Positions 26,201 through 33,590 of a stretch of DNA of 64,000 nt are shown piece by piece. Each line of letters begins with the position of its first letter. Position 1 is the stretch's first letter. The DNA is taken from the NCBI RefSeq assembly GCF_040436345.1, contig NC_133238.1:14717147-14781146 (forward strand). Direction: 5' to 3'. The notes below the pieces were generated by a model. That model was not told the DNA's origin. It did not search any database and worked only from the letters and a program-made list of their open reading frames with translations. The DNA comes from Pagrus major (Eukaryota > Chordata > Actinopteri > Spariformes > Sparidae). A program made the position numbers and the translations under genes.

Positions 26201-28379
26201 CAGCAGCTTGTCTGGTTTAGTCCCTCCAGCTCTTGACCCCTATAATACTGTGGACAGGAACACGCAGCTAACACAAGCTAGTTGGATGCTAACTGTCCAG
26301 TGCAAATTGGTGAAGAGTCTCAATAAACTTGTATTCAGTTGAAATTCCAACATTGGAGAATGAAAAAATTATTAATTATTTATTTATTTGTTTATGAATC
26401 TGATACCAAAAAACAAACACAGGTTTCTTGATATTGATGTTTAATTCATCTGATTTGTGTGACTCTAAAGTTCATAACAATAATAATAATAATAACAACA
26501 TCAACTTGTTCGTGTGTTGCTTTTGGGTGATTATTGACACAACGGCCACACTGGAACCTACAGAAGGTTGCATTCACTGGAGAAAACAAATAGATAGAAA
26601 CCCCAACACCCTGTGAGGAGAAACTAGAAGACAAAAACTGCCAACTGGGGATTTTTGGATGTTTATTCTTTGAAAAATTAAAAACATTTAATCGATCCTG
26701 CTCTGACCTCCATCATCACTCTGAGGACATGAAGACCATCAGGACAACTGGTCAGACTGGATTTAATGAGGACAAACATCAACAGAGAGCAACATGAGGA
26801 CAACTCACTGTCTGTCTGATGAACGCTGTTGTTTAAATTCAATAATAATCTCCTTTGACCAGTCACTCTTGAAGGACACACAGCTGGGCTCAGGTCCATG
26901 TTCAGCTTCAGGTCCAGGTCCAGGTCCAGTAGAGGCTGGTCTCCTGTTGGACAGAGAAGACGACCACCAGACATGTTAATTGACTTTCTAGTCTTCAGAC
27001 ACAGAAGCTTGTGTCCATAAAATAGTGGAAAACATGAGGAATAAACCTCAGAGAATATTGGACCAAACTAATTCAATAAAGTGAAATGAAGAGTTGAAGA
27101 CTGGTTCTGTTGGGCCGCTTTCTAAAGTGACAATATAAATTTAAGTGAAGAAGAACAAAGCTGAAAATAAACATCAGGTTTCAAAAAACATCTTTCTCCA
27201 CAGTTAAAGCACGAATCAGTCACATATTAATGTTATTAACTAAGGCTGTCAAAGTTAACGCGTTATTAACGCGTTAACGCAGCATGCCTTTAACGGCACT
27301 ATTTTTTTTAACGCGCGATTAACGTAGTGACATTTGAACCTCGGGCCATTCCGTAGCTTGGAAAACCAGGAAGCAATGCGCCGAGGTCGATGCCGCCAAC
27401 AGACTACATCCCCGTGAGCAGTAATGGAAAGTGGTAGTATTTTGAATGGCAAATTCAGCTACAAAGTCTTGCCAGATGGCTCTCGTGACAGGACAAAAGT
27501 CATTTGTATTTATTGTCACCGTGAATTTACCTACCACCGGAGTACGTCAAGTCTCAAATACCACTTGTCGGCCAAGCACACAGCGGATGCAGAGACGCCG
27601 GCGCCCCCTCCTCGCATGAAGCCACGCTGGATAATTTGAAAGGGAAACAGGTGGACGACTCTACAAGCCGCAAACTTACAAAAGCAGTCGCTAAATGGGT
27701 GGCTACAGCGTGCAGGCCGATAAGTATTGTGGAGGACGACGGTCTGCGAGAAATAATCCGCTACTACTGTGTAATAAACATTACTATGCAGTTTGCATAT
27801 GTTAGTTACTTGAACTGAGTATTTCTCATTGTAGCAATAAATAAACCTGTTTTTGCACAAAGCAAGCATTTGTCTATTTTCATGTTGAAAAAAGTATTAC
27901 AATTTGAAAAAATCAATTTAATGTACCGATGAAAAATATGCGATTAATTTGTGATTAATCGCGATTAAATATTTTAATCGATTGACAGCCCTATTATTAA
28001 CAGCTCACCTCTTTACAGCAGGAGGCTGTTGTCCTTTAAACTCAATGAGACGATCTATTGACCGGTCACTCTTGAAGGACACACAGCTGGGCTCAGGTCC
28101 AGGTCCAGGTCCAGCTTCAGGTCCAGGTTCAGGTCCAGGTTCAGGTTCAGGTCCAGGTCCAGGTCCAGGTCCAGGTCCAGGTCCAGGCCCAGGTCCAGGT
28201 CCAGGTCCAGGCTCAGGTCCAGGTCCAGGCTCAGCTTCAGGTCCAGGTTCAGGTCCAGGTTCAGGTTCAGGTCCAGGTCCAGGTCCAGGTCCAGGTCCAG
28301 GTCCAGGCCCAGGTCCAGGTCCAGGTCCAGTGGTTTTAGAGGGAGGGCCTCCCTCCTCTCTGTCCTCACACTGATTCAT
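9119..28379 (-). CDS. NLR gene 1: NLRC3-like FISNA-NACHT-LRR-B30.2 protein, 1423 aa
   Basis: Predicted cytosolic innate-immune receptor of the teleost NLR-C family. Thirteen coding exons join in frame to 4272 bp: 28009-28379, 26809-26943, 25934-26012, 25551-25779, 23584-25378, 23323-23496, 21773-21946, 21340-21513, 20908-21081, 20483-20656, 18865-19038, 9817-9863 and 9119-9690. All have GT-AG borders. Residues 1-169 are Gly-Pro-rich with two SCVSFKSD modules. Residues 170-271 are charged and helical ([22 protein letters not shown]). FISNA spans about 277-360 and NACHT about 369-540, with Walker A GVAGIGKT at 369-376 and Walker [12 protein letters not shown] at 438-448. LRRs span about 870-1217 and B30.2 about 1234-1423. 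The start is the ATG opening '[15 protein letters not shown]', the usual opening for this family. A 9-kb intron holding LINE and LTR pieces separates the LRRs from B30.2. A pseudogene cannot be excluded without transcripts, but no stop or frame break is seen. Confidence 0.87.
9296..9356. repeat. Trinucleotide tract encoding polyserine inside B30.2
   Basis: Pure (AGG)n on the + strand, read as serine codons (TCC) on the minus strand: about 20 serines in gene 1. The unit B copy at about 39277-39302 encodes only about eight. Confidence 0.92.
9817..9863 (-). CDS. Gene 1 exon 12: linker between LRR and B30.2
   Basis: This 47-bp exon encodes '[15 protein letters not shown]', the short linker seen between the LRRs and B30.2 in fish NLRC3-like proteins. 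Acceptor 'cctcctttcag', donor 'gtgagtgt', phase 2 in and phase 1 out. The ORF track cutoff misses it. Exactly mirrored at 39771-39817. Confidence 0.85.
9864..12691. other. Intronic, with degenerate hAT BED-finger relic
   Basis: Part of the long last intron of gene 1. At about 10845-11400 the + strand holds a hAT relic: a 'gggccgcgacaac' type end, then '[11 protein letters not shown]' and '[10 protein letters not shown]' in different frames, which recall a BED zinc finger. It is present in both units, so the insertion predates the duplication. Nothing else recognised. Confidence 0.45.
12692..13461. mobile_element. hAT-like MITE, 770 bp, shared by both units
   Basis: Ends are TAGAGGTGTG and its inverted complement. 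Flanking octamers AAACATTT (12684-12691) and ATACATTT (13462-13469) match at seven of eight positions, as expected of an old 8-bp target duplication. No coding capacity. The unit B copy is 42647-43416. Confidence 0.75.
14101..16934 (-). pseudogene. LINE ORF2 reverse transcriptase, frameshifted
   Basis: Three pieces on the minus strand. 16934-16479 holds the pre-RT coiled region. 16482-15274 holds 402 aa of reverse transcriptase with '[14 protein letters not shown]', '[11 protein letters not shown]', '[14 protein letters not shown]' and an intact catalytic FADD at residues 247-250 of that piece. 15206-14101 holds the C-terminal region with '[17 protein letters not shown]'. Frames change at about 16480 and about 15270. 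The apurinic endonuclease is absent: ORF2 start-like sequence near 17180 runs directly into the post-endonuclease block near 17080. The element cannot be autonomous. Confidence 0.85.
17340..18087 (-). pseudogene. LINE ORF1 (RNA-binding) with one frameshift
   Basis: L1-type ORF1p: coiled coil, then '[18 protein letters not shown]' and '[15 protein letters not shown]' (RRM region), then the C-terminal domain with '[20 protein letters not shown]' in another frame. The slip is in the run of eight As near 17720. This protein normally coats LINE RNA. Confidence 0.82.
18304..18617 (-). mobile_element. LTR-like segment (possible solo LTR)
   Basis: On the minus strand it begins TGGGG, ends TTCAAACA, and contains a TATATAA box and, downstream, AATAAA, in LTR order. 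Its right edge coincides with the point where unit A and unit B homology resumes ('aggcactaaactag'). No 5-bp target duplication is visible, so the call is tentative. Confidence 0.4.
18618..18864. other. Intron 3' of last LRR exon
   Basis: Intronic sequence shared with unit B (46757-47004). No feature seen. Confidence 0.6.
18865..19038 (-). CDS. Gene 1 exon 11: last LRR exon (174 bp)
   Basis: Encodes '[18 protein letters not shown]', '[19 protein letters not shown]', and ends 'LDTLR'. This is the distinct terminal LRR type (SYNHPGDSG) of the family. Acceptor 'gtgtgtctgcag', donor 'gtatga', phase 2 in and out. Confidence 0.9.
19416..20328 (+). mobile_element. L2/CR1-group LINE 3' fragment within a composite insertion
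   Basis: The + strand at about 19505-19915 reads '[17 protein letters not shown]', '[20 protein letters not shown]' and '[15 protein letters not shown]', the C-terminal part of L2-type ORF2. One TAG interrupts it near 19680. It ends in 'aatgacaataaacatctatt', a usual L2 tail. Short edges ('gagtgaaggatctgt', 'ggcagtgtgaatggggct') match the interior of the hAT at 47392-48533, so the LINE probably sits inside an old hAT relic. Unit B lacks this insertion. Confidence 0.7.
20230..20259. repeat. (CT)n microsatellite
   Basis: Uninterrupted CT dinucleotides, about 15 units. Confidence 0.95.
20483..20656 (-). CDS. Gene 1 exon 10: LRR exon 5
   Basis: 174-bp phase 2-2 LRR exon with '[19 protein letters not shown]' and '[19 protein letters not shown]'. 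It is the most divergent of the tandem set. Only the last 14-20 bases of its counterpart survive in unit B (48777-48796). Confidence 0.9.
20908..21081 (-). CDS. Gene 1 exon 9: LRR exon 4
   Basis: 174-bp phase 2-2 LRR exon ('[17 protein letters not shown]', '[18 protein letters not shown]'). It belongs to a tandem exon-plus-intron array with a period of about 425-433 bp. Absent from unit B. Confidence 0.9.
21340..21513 (-). CDS. Gene 1 exon 8: LRR exon 3
   Basis: 174-bp phase 2-2 LRR exon ('[17 protein letters not shown]', '[18 protein letters not shown]'). Flanking introns are near copies of those of the neighbouring LRR exons. Absent from unit B. Confidence 0.9.
21773..21946 (-). CDS. Gene 1 exon 7: LRR exon 2
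   Basis: 174-bp phase 2-2 LRR exon ('[18 protein letters not shown]', '[17 protein letters not shown]'). Acceptor after a C/T-rich tract ('tttttttctccccag'). Absent from unit B. Confidence 0.9.
22120..22262 (-). mobile_element. tRNA-derived SINE
   Basis: The minus strand starts with a tRNA-like head: A box 'TAGCTCAGTCGGTAGAGCA' (about 22228-22246) and a B-box-like 'GGTTTCAAGTTCGACCT' (about 22169-22185). It continues 'ctttgctgcgtgtcatcccc', the tail sequence of a widespread fish tRNA-SINE. It sits in an LRR intron and is also present at about 50706-50830. Confidence 0.8.
22263..23322. other. Intron between LRR exons 1 and 2 of gene 1
   Basis: No coding signal. Most of it has a counterpart at 50830-51419, but the piece at about 22810-23280 is missing in unit B. 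Confidence 0.6.
23323..23496 (-). CDS. Gene 1 exon 6: LRR exon 1
   Basis: 174-bp phase 2-2 exon encoding '[18 protein letters not shown]' and ending 'HCNLESLR', immediately after the NACHT exon. Acceptor 'tattctttatccag'. Conserved in gene 2 (51420-51593). Confidence 0.92.
23584..25378 (-). CDS. Gene 1 exon 5: FISNA-NACHT exon (1795 bp)
   Basis: Opens '[19 protein letters not shown]' (FISNA start) after acceptor 'gtgtttatttag'. Walker A GVAGIGKT maps to 25065-25088 and Walker [12 protein letters not shown] lies 60 residues on. '[13 protein letters not shown]' (sensor-like), '[14 protein letters not shown]' and '[19 protein letters not shown]' (winged-helix/NAD2 region) follow. It ends 'VVKASNKAL' at donor GTAAGT. 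NACHT binds and hydrolyses ATP or dATP for oligomerisation. All key residues are present. Apparent longer frames start inside the intron at 25397. Confidence 0.93.
25551..25779 (-). CDS. Gene 1 exon 4: helical VKNEL/LKITL region
   Basis: Encodes 76 residues starting '[18 protein letters not shown]' and containing an acidic stretch '[18 protein letters not shown]' and '[19 protein letters not shown]'. This module is characteristic of one class of teleost NLRC3-like N-termini; its structure is not assigned here. Phase 0 in, phase 1 out, joining the NACHT exon in frame. No counterpart in gene 2. Confidence 0.88.
25934..26012 (-). CDS. Gene 1 exon 3: small 79-bp exon
   Basis: Encodes '[20 protein letters not shown]' then 'LDSIFM', family-typical residues just before LLEENI. 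Acceptor 'gattcctccacag', donor 'gtctgt'. Its phase 2-in, 0-out structure is what makes exons 2 and 4 compatible. It is too short for an ORF scan. Confidence 0.85.
26013..26808. other. Intron 2 of gene 1
   Basis: AT-rich intron with a short AAT-type microsatellite at about 26477-26497. No gene seen. Confidence 0.6.
26809..26943 (-). CDS. Gene 1 exon 2: second SCVSFKSD module
   Basis: 135-bp phase 2-2 exon, acceptor 'ttctctgtccaacag', donor 'gtgagt'. Encodes '[19 protein letters not shown]', then '[20 protein letters not shown]'. It repeats the C-terminal part of exon 1, so the module was duplicated as an exon. The next in-frame codon in the intron is TGA, which fixes the donor. Confidence 0.85.
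27241..27993 (+). mobile_element. hAT transposon, internally deleted, with BED finger
   Basis: Terminal inverted repeats TAAGGCTGTCAAAG and TAGGGCTGTCAATC. Perfect 8-bp target duplication TTATTAAC at 27233-27240 and 27994-28001. The + strand (27424-27818) encodes the transposase N-terminus with a BED zinc finger '[10 protein letters not shown]' plus 'YHLSAKH' (C-x2-C, H-x4-H) and '[13 protein letters not shown]'; the catalytic core is gone. It lies opposite to the NLR gene, in intron 1, only 15 bp from the exon 1 donor. Confidence 0.93.
28009..28379 (-). CDS. Gene 1 exon 1 (coding part): Gly-Pro-rich N-terminus
   Basis: Exon 28009-28405 with acceptor 'gtgtttcctctccag' and donor 'gtgagc'. The ATG at 28379 opens '[18 protein letters not shown]'. 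An upstream ATG at the exon edge meets a stop after six codons. A long run of Gly-Pro with Glu interruptions follows, then '[20 protein letters not shown]'. The GP run is far longer than in usual relatives and comes from a hexamer repeat. Confidence 0.85.
28096..28332. repeat. GGTCCA hexamer coding repeat with ~126-bp internal duplication
   Basis: About 39 hexamers 'ggtcca' with 'ggttca' and 'ggctca' variants. The ordered variant pattern from about 28108 is repeated from about 28234, so a block of roughly 126 bp was duplicated. Minus-strand frames read Gly-Pro or Leu-Asp; the + strand is also open. Confidence 0.93.
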
Positions 28380-28405
28380 GCTGCTCAGCTCACACACACT
28401 TTCAT

Positions 28406-29360
28406 CTGGAGAGGAAACACAAATCATTCATCTGCACATCAACTGAAATCAGCCTTTCCATCATGTCTCCTGTCAGAACATCAGCTGCTCCTCCACTGAT
28501 TGGCTGCTTCATATCAGCGTCACATGAACGCTGCACTTCTACTGTCAGTCCACTAGATGGTGTCATGGAGCCATCAGACTGGAAGTGAGTCGTCTGCTCT
28601 GAACACCAGTTTAACCAGCGAGACACGACTGGACTCACTGTTCTAGAAACACCAGTAACAGTGGAGGAAAGTACATTTACTCGAGTACTACACGTAACTA
28701 CAATCCTGAGGTACTTCAGTCACGTGTTTCCACTTCATGCAGCTGCTGCTGAGGGCTCAGTCTGTGTGATGACGTCATAGTAAATGGTGGGCCACACTCA
28801 TGTGTTTGGACTCATCTGAATCTCCAGGACAACACGTATCTGATCATTATGAACAAGAACCTGAACACCAACATATTATAAGTCACATCAGCTGCAGTCA
28901 GCAGCAGCAGGGAGAGGAGGAGGGACAGGAAGTCCCCAGACTCCCTTGAAAAATCGCTCCATTTTGTGAGTTGTTGAGTTAAGAGGACCTTTATAAACTG
29001 TGTGAAACGCTGTCGATGACAAATTCTGAATGATTCGGGCCTTCTCGTAAGTTCGGCCCATGTTACAGCCTCGTTTTAGGGGGTGCTGCAGCCCCCTCAG
29101 CACCTCCAGCTCCCGCATCCAGGCGAACAGCTGCTCTCCAGCCGCGTTTAGTGCGTCAGACAGCGGGAGAGCGGCGGCTCGTCTCGGCCTCCTCCACAGG
29201 CTGATTCAGGCAGGAAAAGCTGCCTTCAGTCATCAGTAAGTGGAGCTACACAGTGACAACCACTCTGTGCTCAGATACTGACCAACTAACTCCACTTCTG
29301 CTCTGATTTCACCGCGTCATTAAAGTGTGAAACATTAGAAATGACCGTTAAATAAATTAC
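28406..29360. other. Putative 5' intron of gene 1
   Basis: Lies between the first coding exon and a candidate 5' UTR exon. It contains a short fish interspersed-repeat edge near 28670. A minus-strand 76-codon frame at 28888-29118 ('MGRTYEKARIIQNLSSTAFH') is not recognised. Confidence 0.45.
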
Positions 29361-29403
29361 CTTCAAACGGAGAGAAGAAGCTGCTGCGTCACGACGAGGA
29401 TCA
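29361..29403 (-). other. Candidate 5' UTR first exon of gene 1
   Basis: Minus-strand sequence ending 'ctctccgtttgaag' followed by donor GTAATT at 29355-29360, placed upstream of the exon 1 acceptor at 28406. The 5' limit is not visible. Inference from the splice signal only. Confidence 0.4.
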
Positions 29404-29417
29404 GTGAAAGTGAAAGT
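29404..29417. promoter_or_regulatory. ISRE/IRF-like site near gene 1 start
   Basis: GTGAAAGTGAAAGT fits the GAAANNGAAA pattern bound by IRF and ISGF3-type factors. It lies immediately upstream of the candidate first exon of gene 1, suggesting interferon-responsive transcription. Function is inferred. Confidence 0.5.
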
Positions 29418-29429
29418 TAACTTTAAACC

Positions 29430-30071
29430 GGAAACAGCTGGGGGGGGGGGGTCATTTTTATTAAAAACATTTTTTATTACAATAAAAAAACAAACAAAAC
29501 AAATATATATATACATATATACATAGAGGAGTTTTAGCAAATCATATAATTGTTTGTAATAATTTATAATATTTCAAGGTTCTTGCAGCTTTTCTGTCTT
29601 TCATGTTTTTTAGTAGCTGCATGTAAAATCTGTTTTCTATTTTAGATTCATAAACATGTGTTTTTTTGGTGACCATTTACATTTATGGACGTAATATTTT
29701 CCTTGTAAAATAAAAAGATTCAACAAAAACAATTCCTTTCCCTTAAGTTTTTTTCATCATAAGTGAGAATTATATCTTGTTTTTAAGTTTAAGCTCGATG
29801 CCTGTCAAAGGTTCAAACATGTTTCCCAGCTGTATTTGTGCACTGTTTGCCACGCTGCCTAAACTTAAGCCTCCAAGACGCTGGGAAAAAATGCAAAGTG
29901 ATGCCAGATGCATTGGATATTGTGCACGATGTGACACCTGATTAAGCAAATCCCCCAAACGAAACCATTTCAGTCACTGCAACACGAAATTTGGAAAAGT
30001 TAAAGGAGCTCATCCAGCAAATGAGCGACGCAGACTGGTCTTCAGGAAGTTCAAGGGCCACTAACGCAGGT

Positions 30072-30128
<57 letters not shown>

Positions 30129-31099
30129 CGTGTGTGCGTGCGGCTCTGCACATCAGTCTGATATGAGTGTTGACCTGTGATGATCATGACTATGATGCTG
30201 ATTCAGATTCAAGGCAGCCAGATGAGTTGTGGTTGTGGTTGTGGGCTGGATGCACTTTGTTGCTTGCTGTAGTTTCATGTGTGCGTGTGTGTGCACACAG
30301 GCTTGTCCTGTTGTGTGTGAGTGTCAGAGTGGGATCAGAGGGGTGAGTCTGAGCGAGCATGTGTGCGTGTTCATCATGCGTGTGCTGCAGATGTGACTGT
30401 GTGGTGTCGGAATAACAGAAAGTGCCCGCAGCGTTATTGAATACATCAGTAACACTGTCTGTCCCTGACTCCACTGACTCAGGAGCGGATCTGTGTCATG
30501 TAGATTTATCGCTCAGATTGAATGAAGTTAAAAAGAAAAGCTAATATCTTTGCATGTAATAACGCAGCTGCTCAGGGACTGAAGCCGTTATTGTTCTCAC
30601 TTTGACAATCTCACATGTGGCAGCACATTATTATACAGTTATTATTACATCAGCCCGGAGTTAAAGGGCTGTGACTGTTGGGAGCTGCGGCTGATTCTGT
30701 TCTGATATTATGGATTATTATTGTTCAGATGATTTAGCTACGCTGGCTAACAGATGCTAATGTCGGCGGTCTCTTGTTGCCATAGCAACAGTGAACATTC
30801 ACGTGGCCTGATGAGCTGCAAACAGAGATGCAAAACACGAGTAAACCTGCAGGAAATAATGAGTTTGATTATGATTATTTCCTTGTTGAAGATTTTCACA
30901 TTGATGATTTTAATTTTCCAACATCTGCATATCTTTTAAGTTCAAGTTAAATGTGTTCACCAGGTGTCACCACGTCACAAAAAGGCTACTTGGCTTCATA
31001 TACTTGTCAGTGATTTGACACTATAATGAACACAGATTGATTGGTTGATTGCTGTAGCTGTCAGTTTTAGTCCTTGAGTTCATAGCTACGTGCTTTATT
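29430..31099. other. Spacer between gene 1 and unit B
   Basis: No gene supported. Contains a G-run (29441-29451), an AT-rich stretch, and a TG/CA microsatellite near 30074-30123 followed by TG-rich degenerate sequence to about 30310. Confidence 0.55.
30074..30123. repeat. (TG)n microsatellite
   Basis: About 25 uninterrupted TG units, then interrupted TGCG variants. Confidence 0.95.
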
Positions 31100-33590
31100 T
31101 GTTAACTGCTATCAAGGAATATGACTCTGCTTTGTAGTATGTGTGAGAGAAGACGCCCAGAGATTTGTGGACTTCTACGTGGTGTCGCTGATAATGTAGC
31201 GGGCAGAATATTGCCAGGGCTGAATGTTTGTCCCAGTCCACCCCTGGAAGTGGACAGTTTCACAGGGAGTTTGTCCACATTGTAATTACGGTTCAAAATA
31301 AAGCTCAGACCACCAAAGCCAGAGAATATACAGTGGGGAATAAAACTCCACATTGAGACAGCAGGTTTTTTACAAAGTGCTCAGCCCAATGGATCTTAAA
31401 AGTATTGTTTAGTGTGTTAAAGTCCAAAAAGTTGAGCCCACGGATTCATAATTATTCATAACAACACTTTTTTTGATATAACGTGTACGATTTTTCCCGA
31501 TGAAGTGAAAAAGCATCCTATCAGCATCTTTCCAGATGTGACTGTCCAGCTGTAAAGAGAGAGCTGCGTCTGTGAGCCCAGATTTCCCCTCAGCCTTGGT
31601 CAGGAGCACTCTGCCTTTTAGAGACAAGTCCCTTTGCAGCCACTCATTCAAGTTGTTCACAGTGTTTTTAATGATTGGAGAGAAGTTTAAAGGACATCTC
31701 GCCTTCCCATCTTCAGCAATAAGAATACCCGAGTATGTAACTTCTTCCTCGATCGTAATGTTGCAAATAGTTTGTATATTTCAATCTTTTAAAGGAACAG
31801 TTCACATTTATTTATATTCAGACACAGACCAGAGGCCTCTGAAAACTGCTTCATCACATGAATGGCGACAGGTATCTGACGGCATGTTTTAGAAAGACTG
31901 TGGTGTCGTCAGCGAGCCGACTGATGATCTCCCTTCCCGCAGCAGAGATTCCTTGTATACCACTGTTTACAACATGACATGTGAGAGTTTGTGTACAAAG
32001 TAGAAACAGATGAGGTGAAATGGGGCGTCCCTGACGAAGGCCCCGCTTCAGATTAAATCCAGGGGAAGTCCCATGTTTCAGTTTAACAGAGCTATTGCCA
32101 TTAACATATAACGTTTTAATTGCTTTGCAGAAAAACATTTTCTGAGGAGAGAAAAATAAATTGGTGTTGTGTTGCATCAAAGGCCTTATAGAAATCTAAG
32201 AAGAGGATGAAGCCATCTTCAGATATCAGGTCAGAGTAGTCAACAATATCTCATACTAGTCTAATATTATTAGAGATGTGCCTGTTCCTCATAAAGCCTG
32301 ACTGTGTCTCATCCATAACTGTGTCAAGAGTTTCTTTAATTCTCCTGGCAAATATTAACGCCATCATTTTATAATCATTATTTAGCAGACAAATGTCTCC
32401 AGTTATCAATAAAAAGCAGGTCTTTTCTAGGTTTGGGAATCAATGTGAGCAGAGCTTGAGTGAGACGAGGAGGAAGGGCATCATCGTCTAAACTCTCCGT
32501 AAAAACCTGTAGTAAAAACGGGGCGAGCTGATCTGAGAGCGCTTTATAAAACTCTGCAGTTAAACCGTCAGTGCCGGGAGATTTATTGTTTCTGAGCAGA
32601 GCGATCGGATCAGTCACCTCTGCCATTGTAAGAGGGCGTCACACTAATCTTTATCTGCCAGATCGACCTTCCTCACGTTATTTACTCAGTTTAGAAACCG
32701 AGTGGTAACTTCCTCATTATATGTTGAGCTGTAGAAATTGATTTCTCGTCTTCAGTAACGACCCCATTAATATTTAAATTATGGATGGAATTGGTTTTGG
32801 ATCGGTACTTTTGGAGACGAGAAAGTCGGCAGAACTTTGCTCCCCCTCCTCCAGCCATCTCTTCCTGGACCTTCAAGGCTCCTCTGCTTGTTGTCGATAC
32901 AACTCGTCTCATTTGTTCTGGAGGTCTAATAGAAGCAGCTCATCCTCCTCTGAAACTTCATCGGGGGTCTCTGATAAAAAGAAGGAATTTTACTTTCTCG
33001 TCTTCTGCTCTTTTAGCTTCGGCAATAAATGTTCCTGTTTACTGACTTAAGAATTTTCCCAACTCAAACTTCAGTAGTTCCCAGTCAGTGTTGTTGATTT
33101 TTCCCTTTCAGCCTTGTTGTAAAAACGAGTAATTAAATGAATAATTTCAGTCTGAACCTTTTCGTGCTTTTCCAGGGAATTGTTTCATTTCCAGTAGCAA
33201 GATCTCCGGATTGTATGAGATGCATTAAATTGGATGCTTATATGAATCGCTCTATGGTCAGTGAGGGCGCGGCAACGATGTACTGTACTTTTTTCTTTAT
33301 CAATGTTATTGGACAGCAGACAGAAATCAATGCGAGACTGGCTGGATCCTGATCTGTTGCTCCAAGTGAAGGATCTTTCATCAGGGGATTTTTCTCTCCG
33401 TACATCCACAATGTTACATTTTCCCATAAGTGTTGTGAGGTTTGTGCTGAGGGGGGAGGGAGGCACCTGTCAACAGCATTATCCAGAGCAATATTACAGC
33501 CTCCACCAATTAACAGGAGAGAGTTTGGGGATTTGCTGCCCAAATATAATTCTTTCCTCTATTGAATCAAGTAACTTAAGTGGTCGTGAC
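31100..33590 (-). mobile_element. LINE, degenerate, endonuclease to reverse transcriptase
   Basis: Minus-strand order from 33543 downward is as follows. The endonuclease blocks ('LLIGGGCNIALDNAVDR', 'FTWSNRSGSSQSRIDF') come first. 'NNKSPGTDGLTAEFYKALS' at 32626-32378 and 'FNLKRGLRQGRPISPHLF' with 'RLADDTTVFL' at 32180-31854 form the RT core with an ADD box. C-terminal pieces reach about 31100. Many frame breaks. It is a different family from the 13.5-18.3 kb element. The unit A block boundary falls inside it, at the equivalent of 32967. Confidence 0.8.

Noticed and set aside
25780..26943. Apparent frame break between gene 1 exons 2 and 4
   Set aside because: Direct joining is out of phase, but a 79-bp exon at 25934-26012 with good splice sites and family-typical residues restores the frame. 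The full 13-exon CDS is then a multiple of three.
27982..28374. A Gly-Pro-Ser-rich + strand protein of 130 residues
   Set aside because: It is the opposite strand of the hexamer repeat in gene 1 exon 1. The minus strand has the start, family motif and splice sites.
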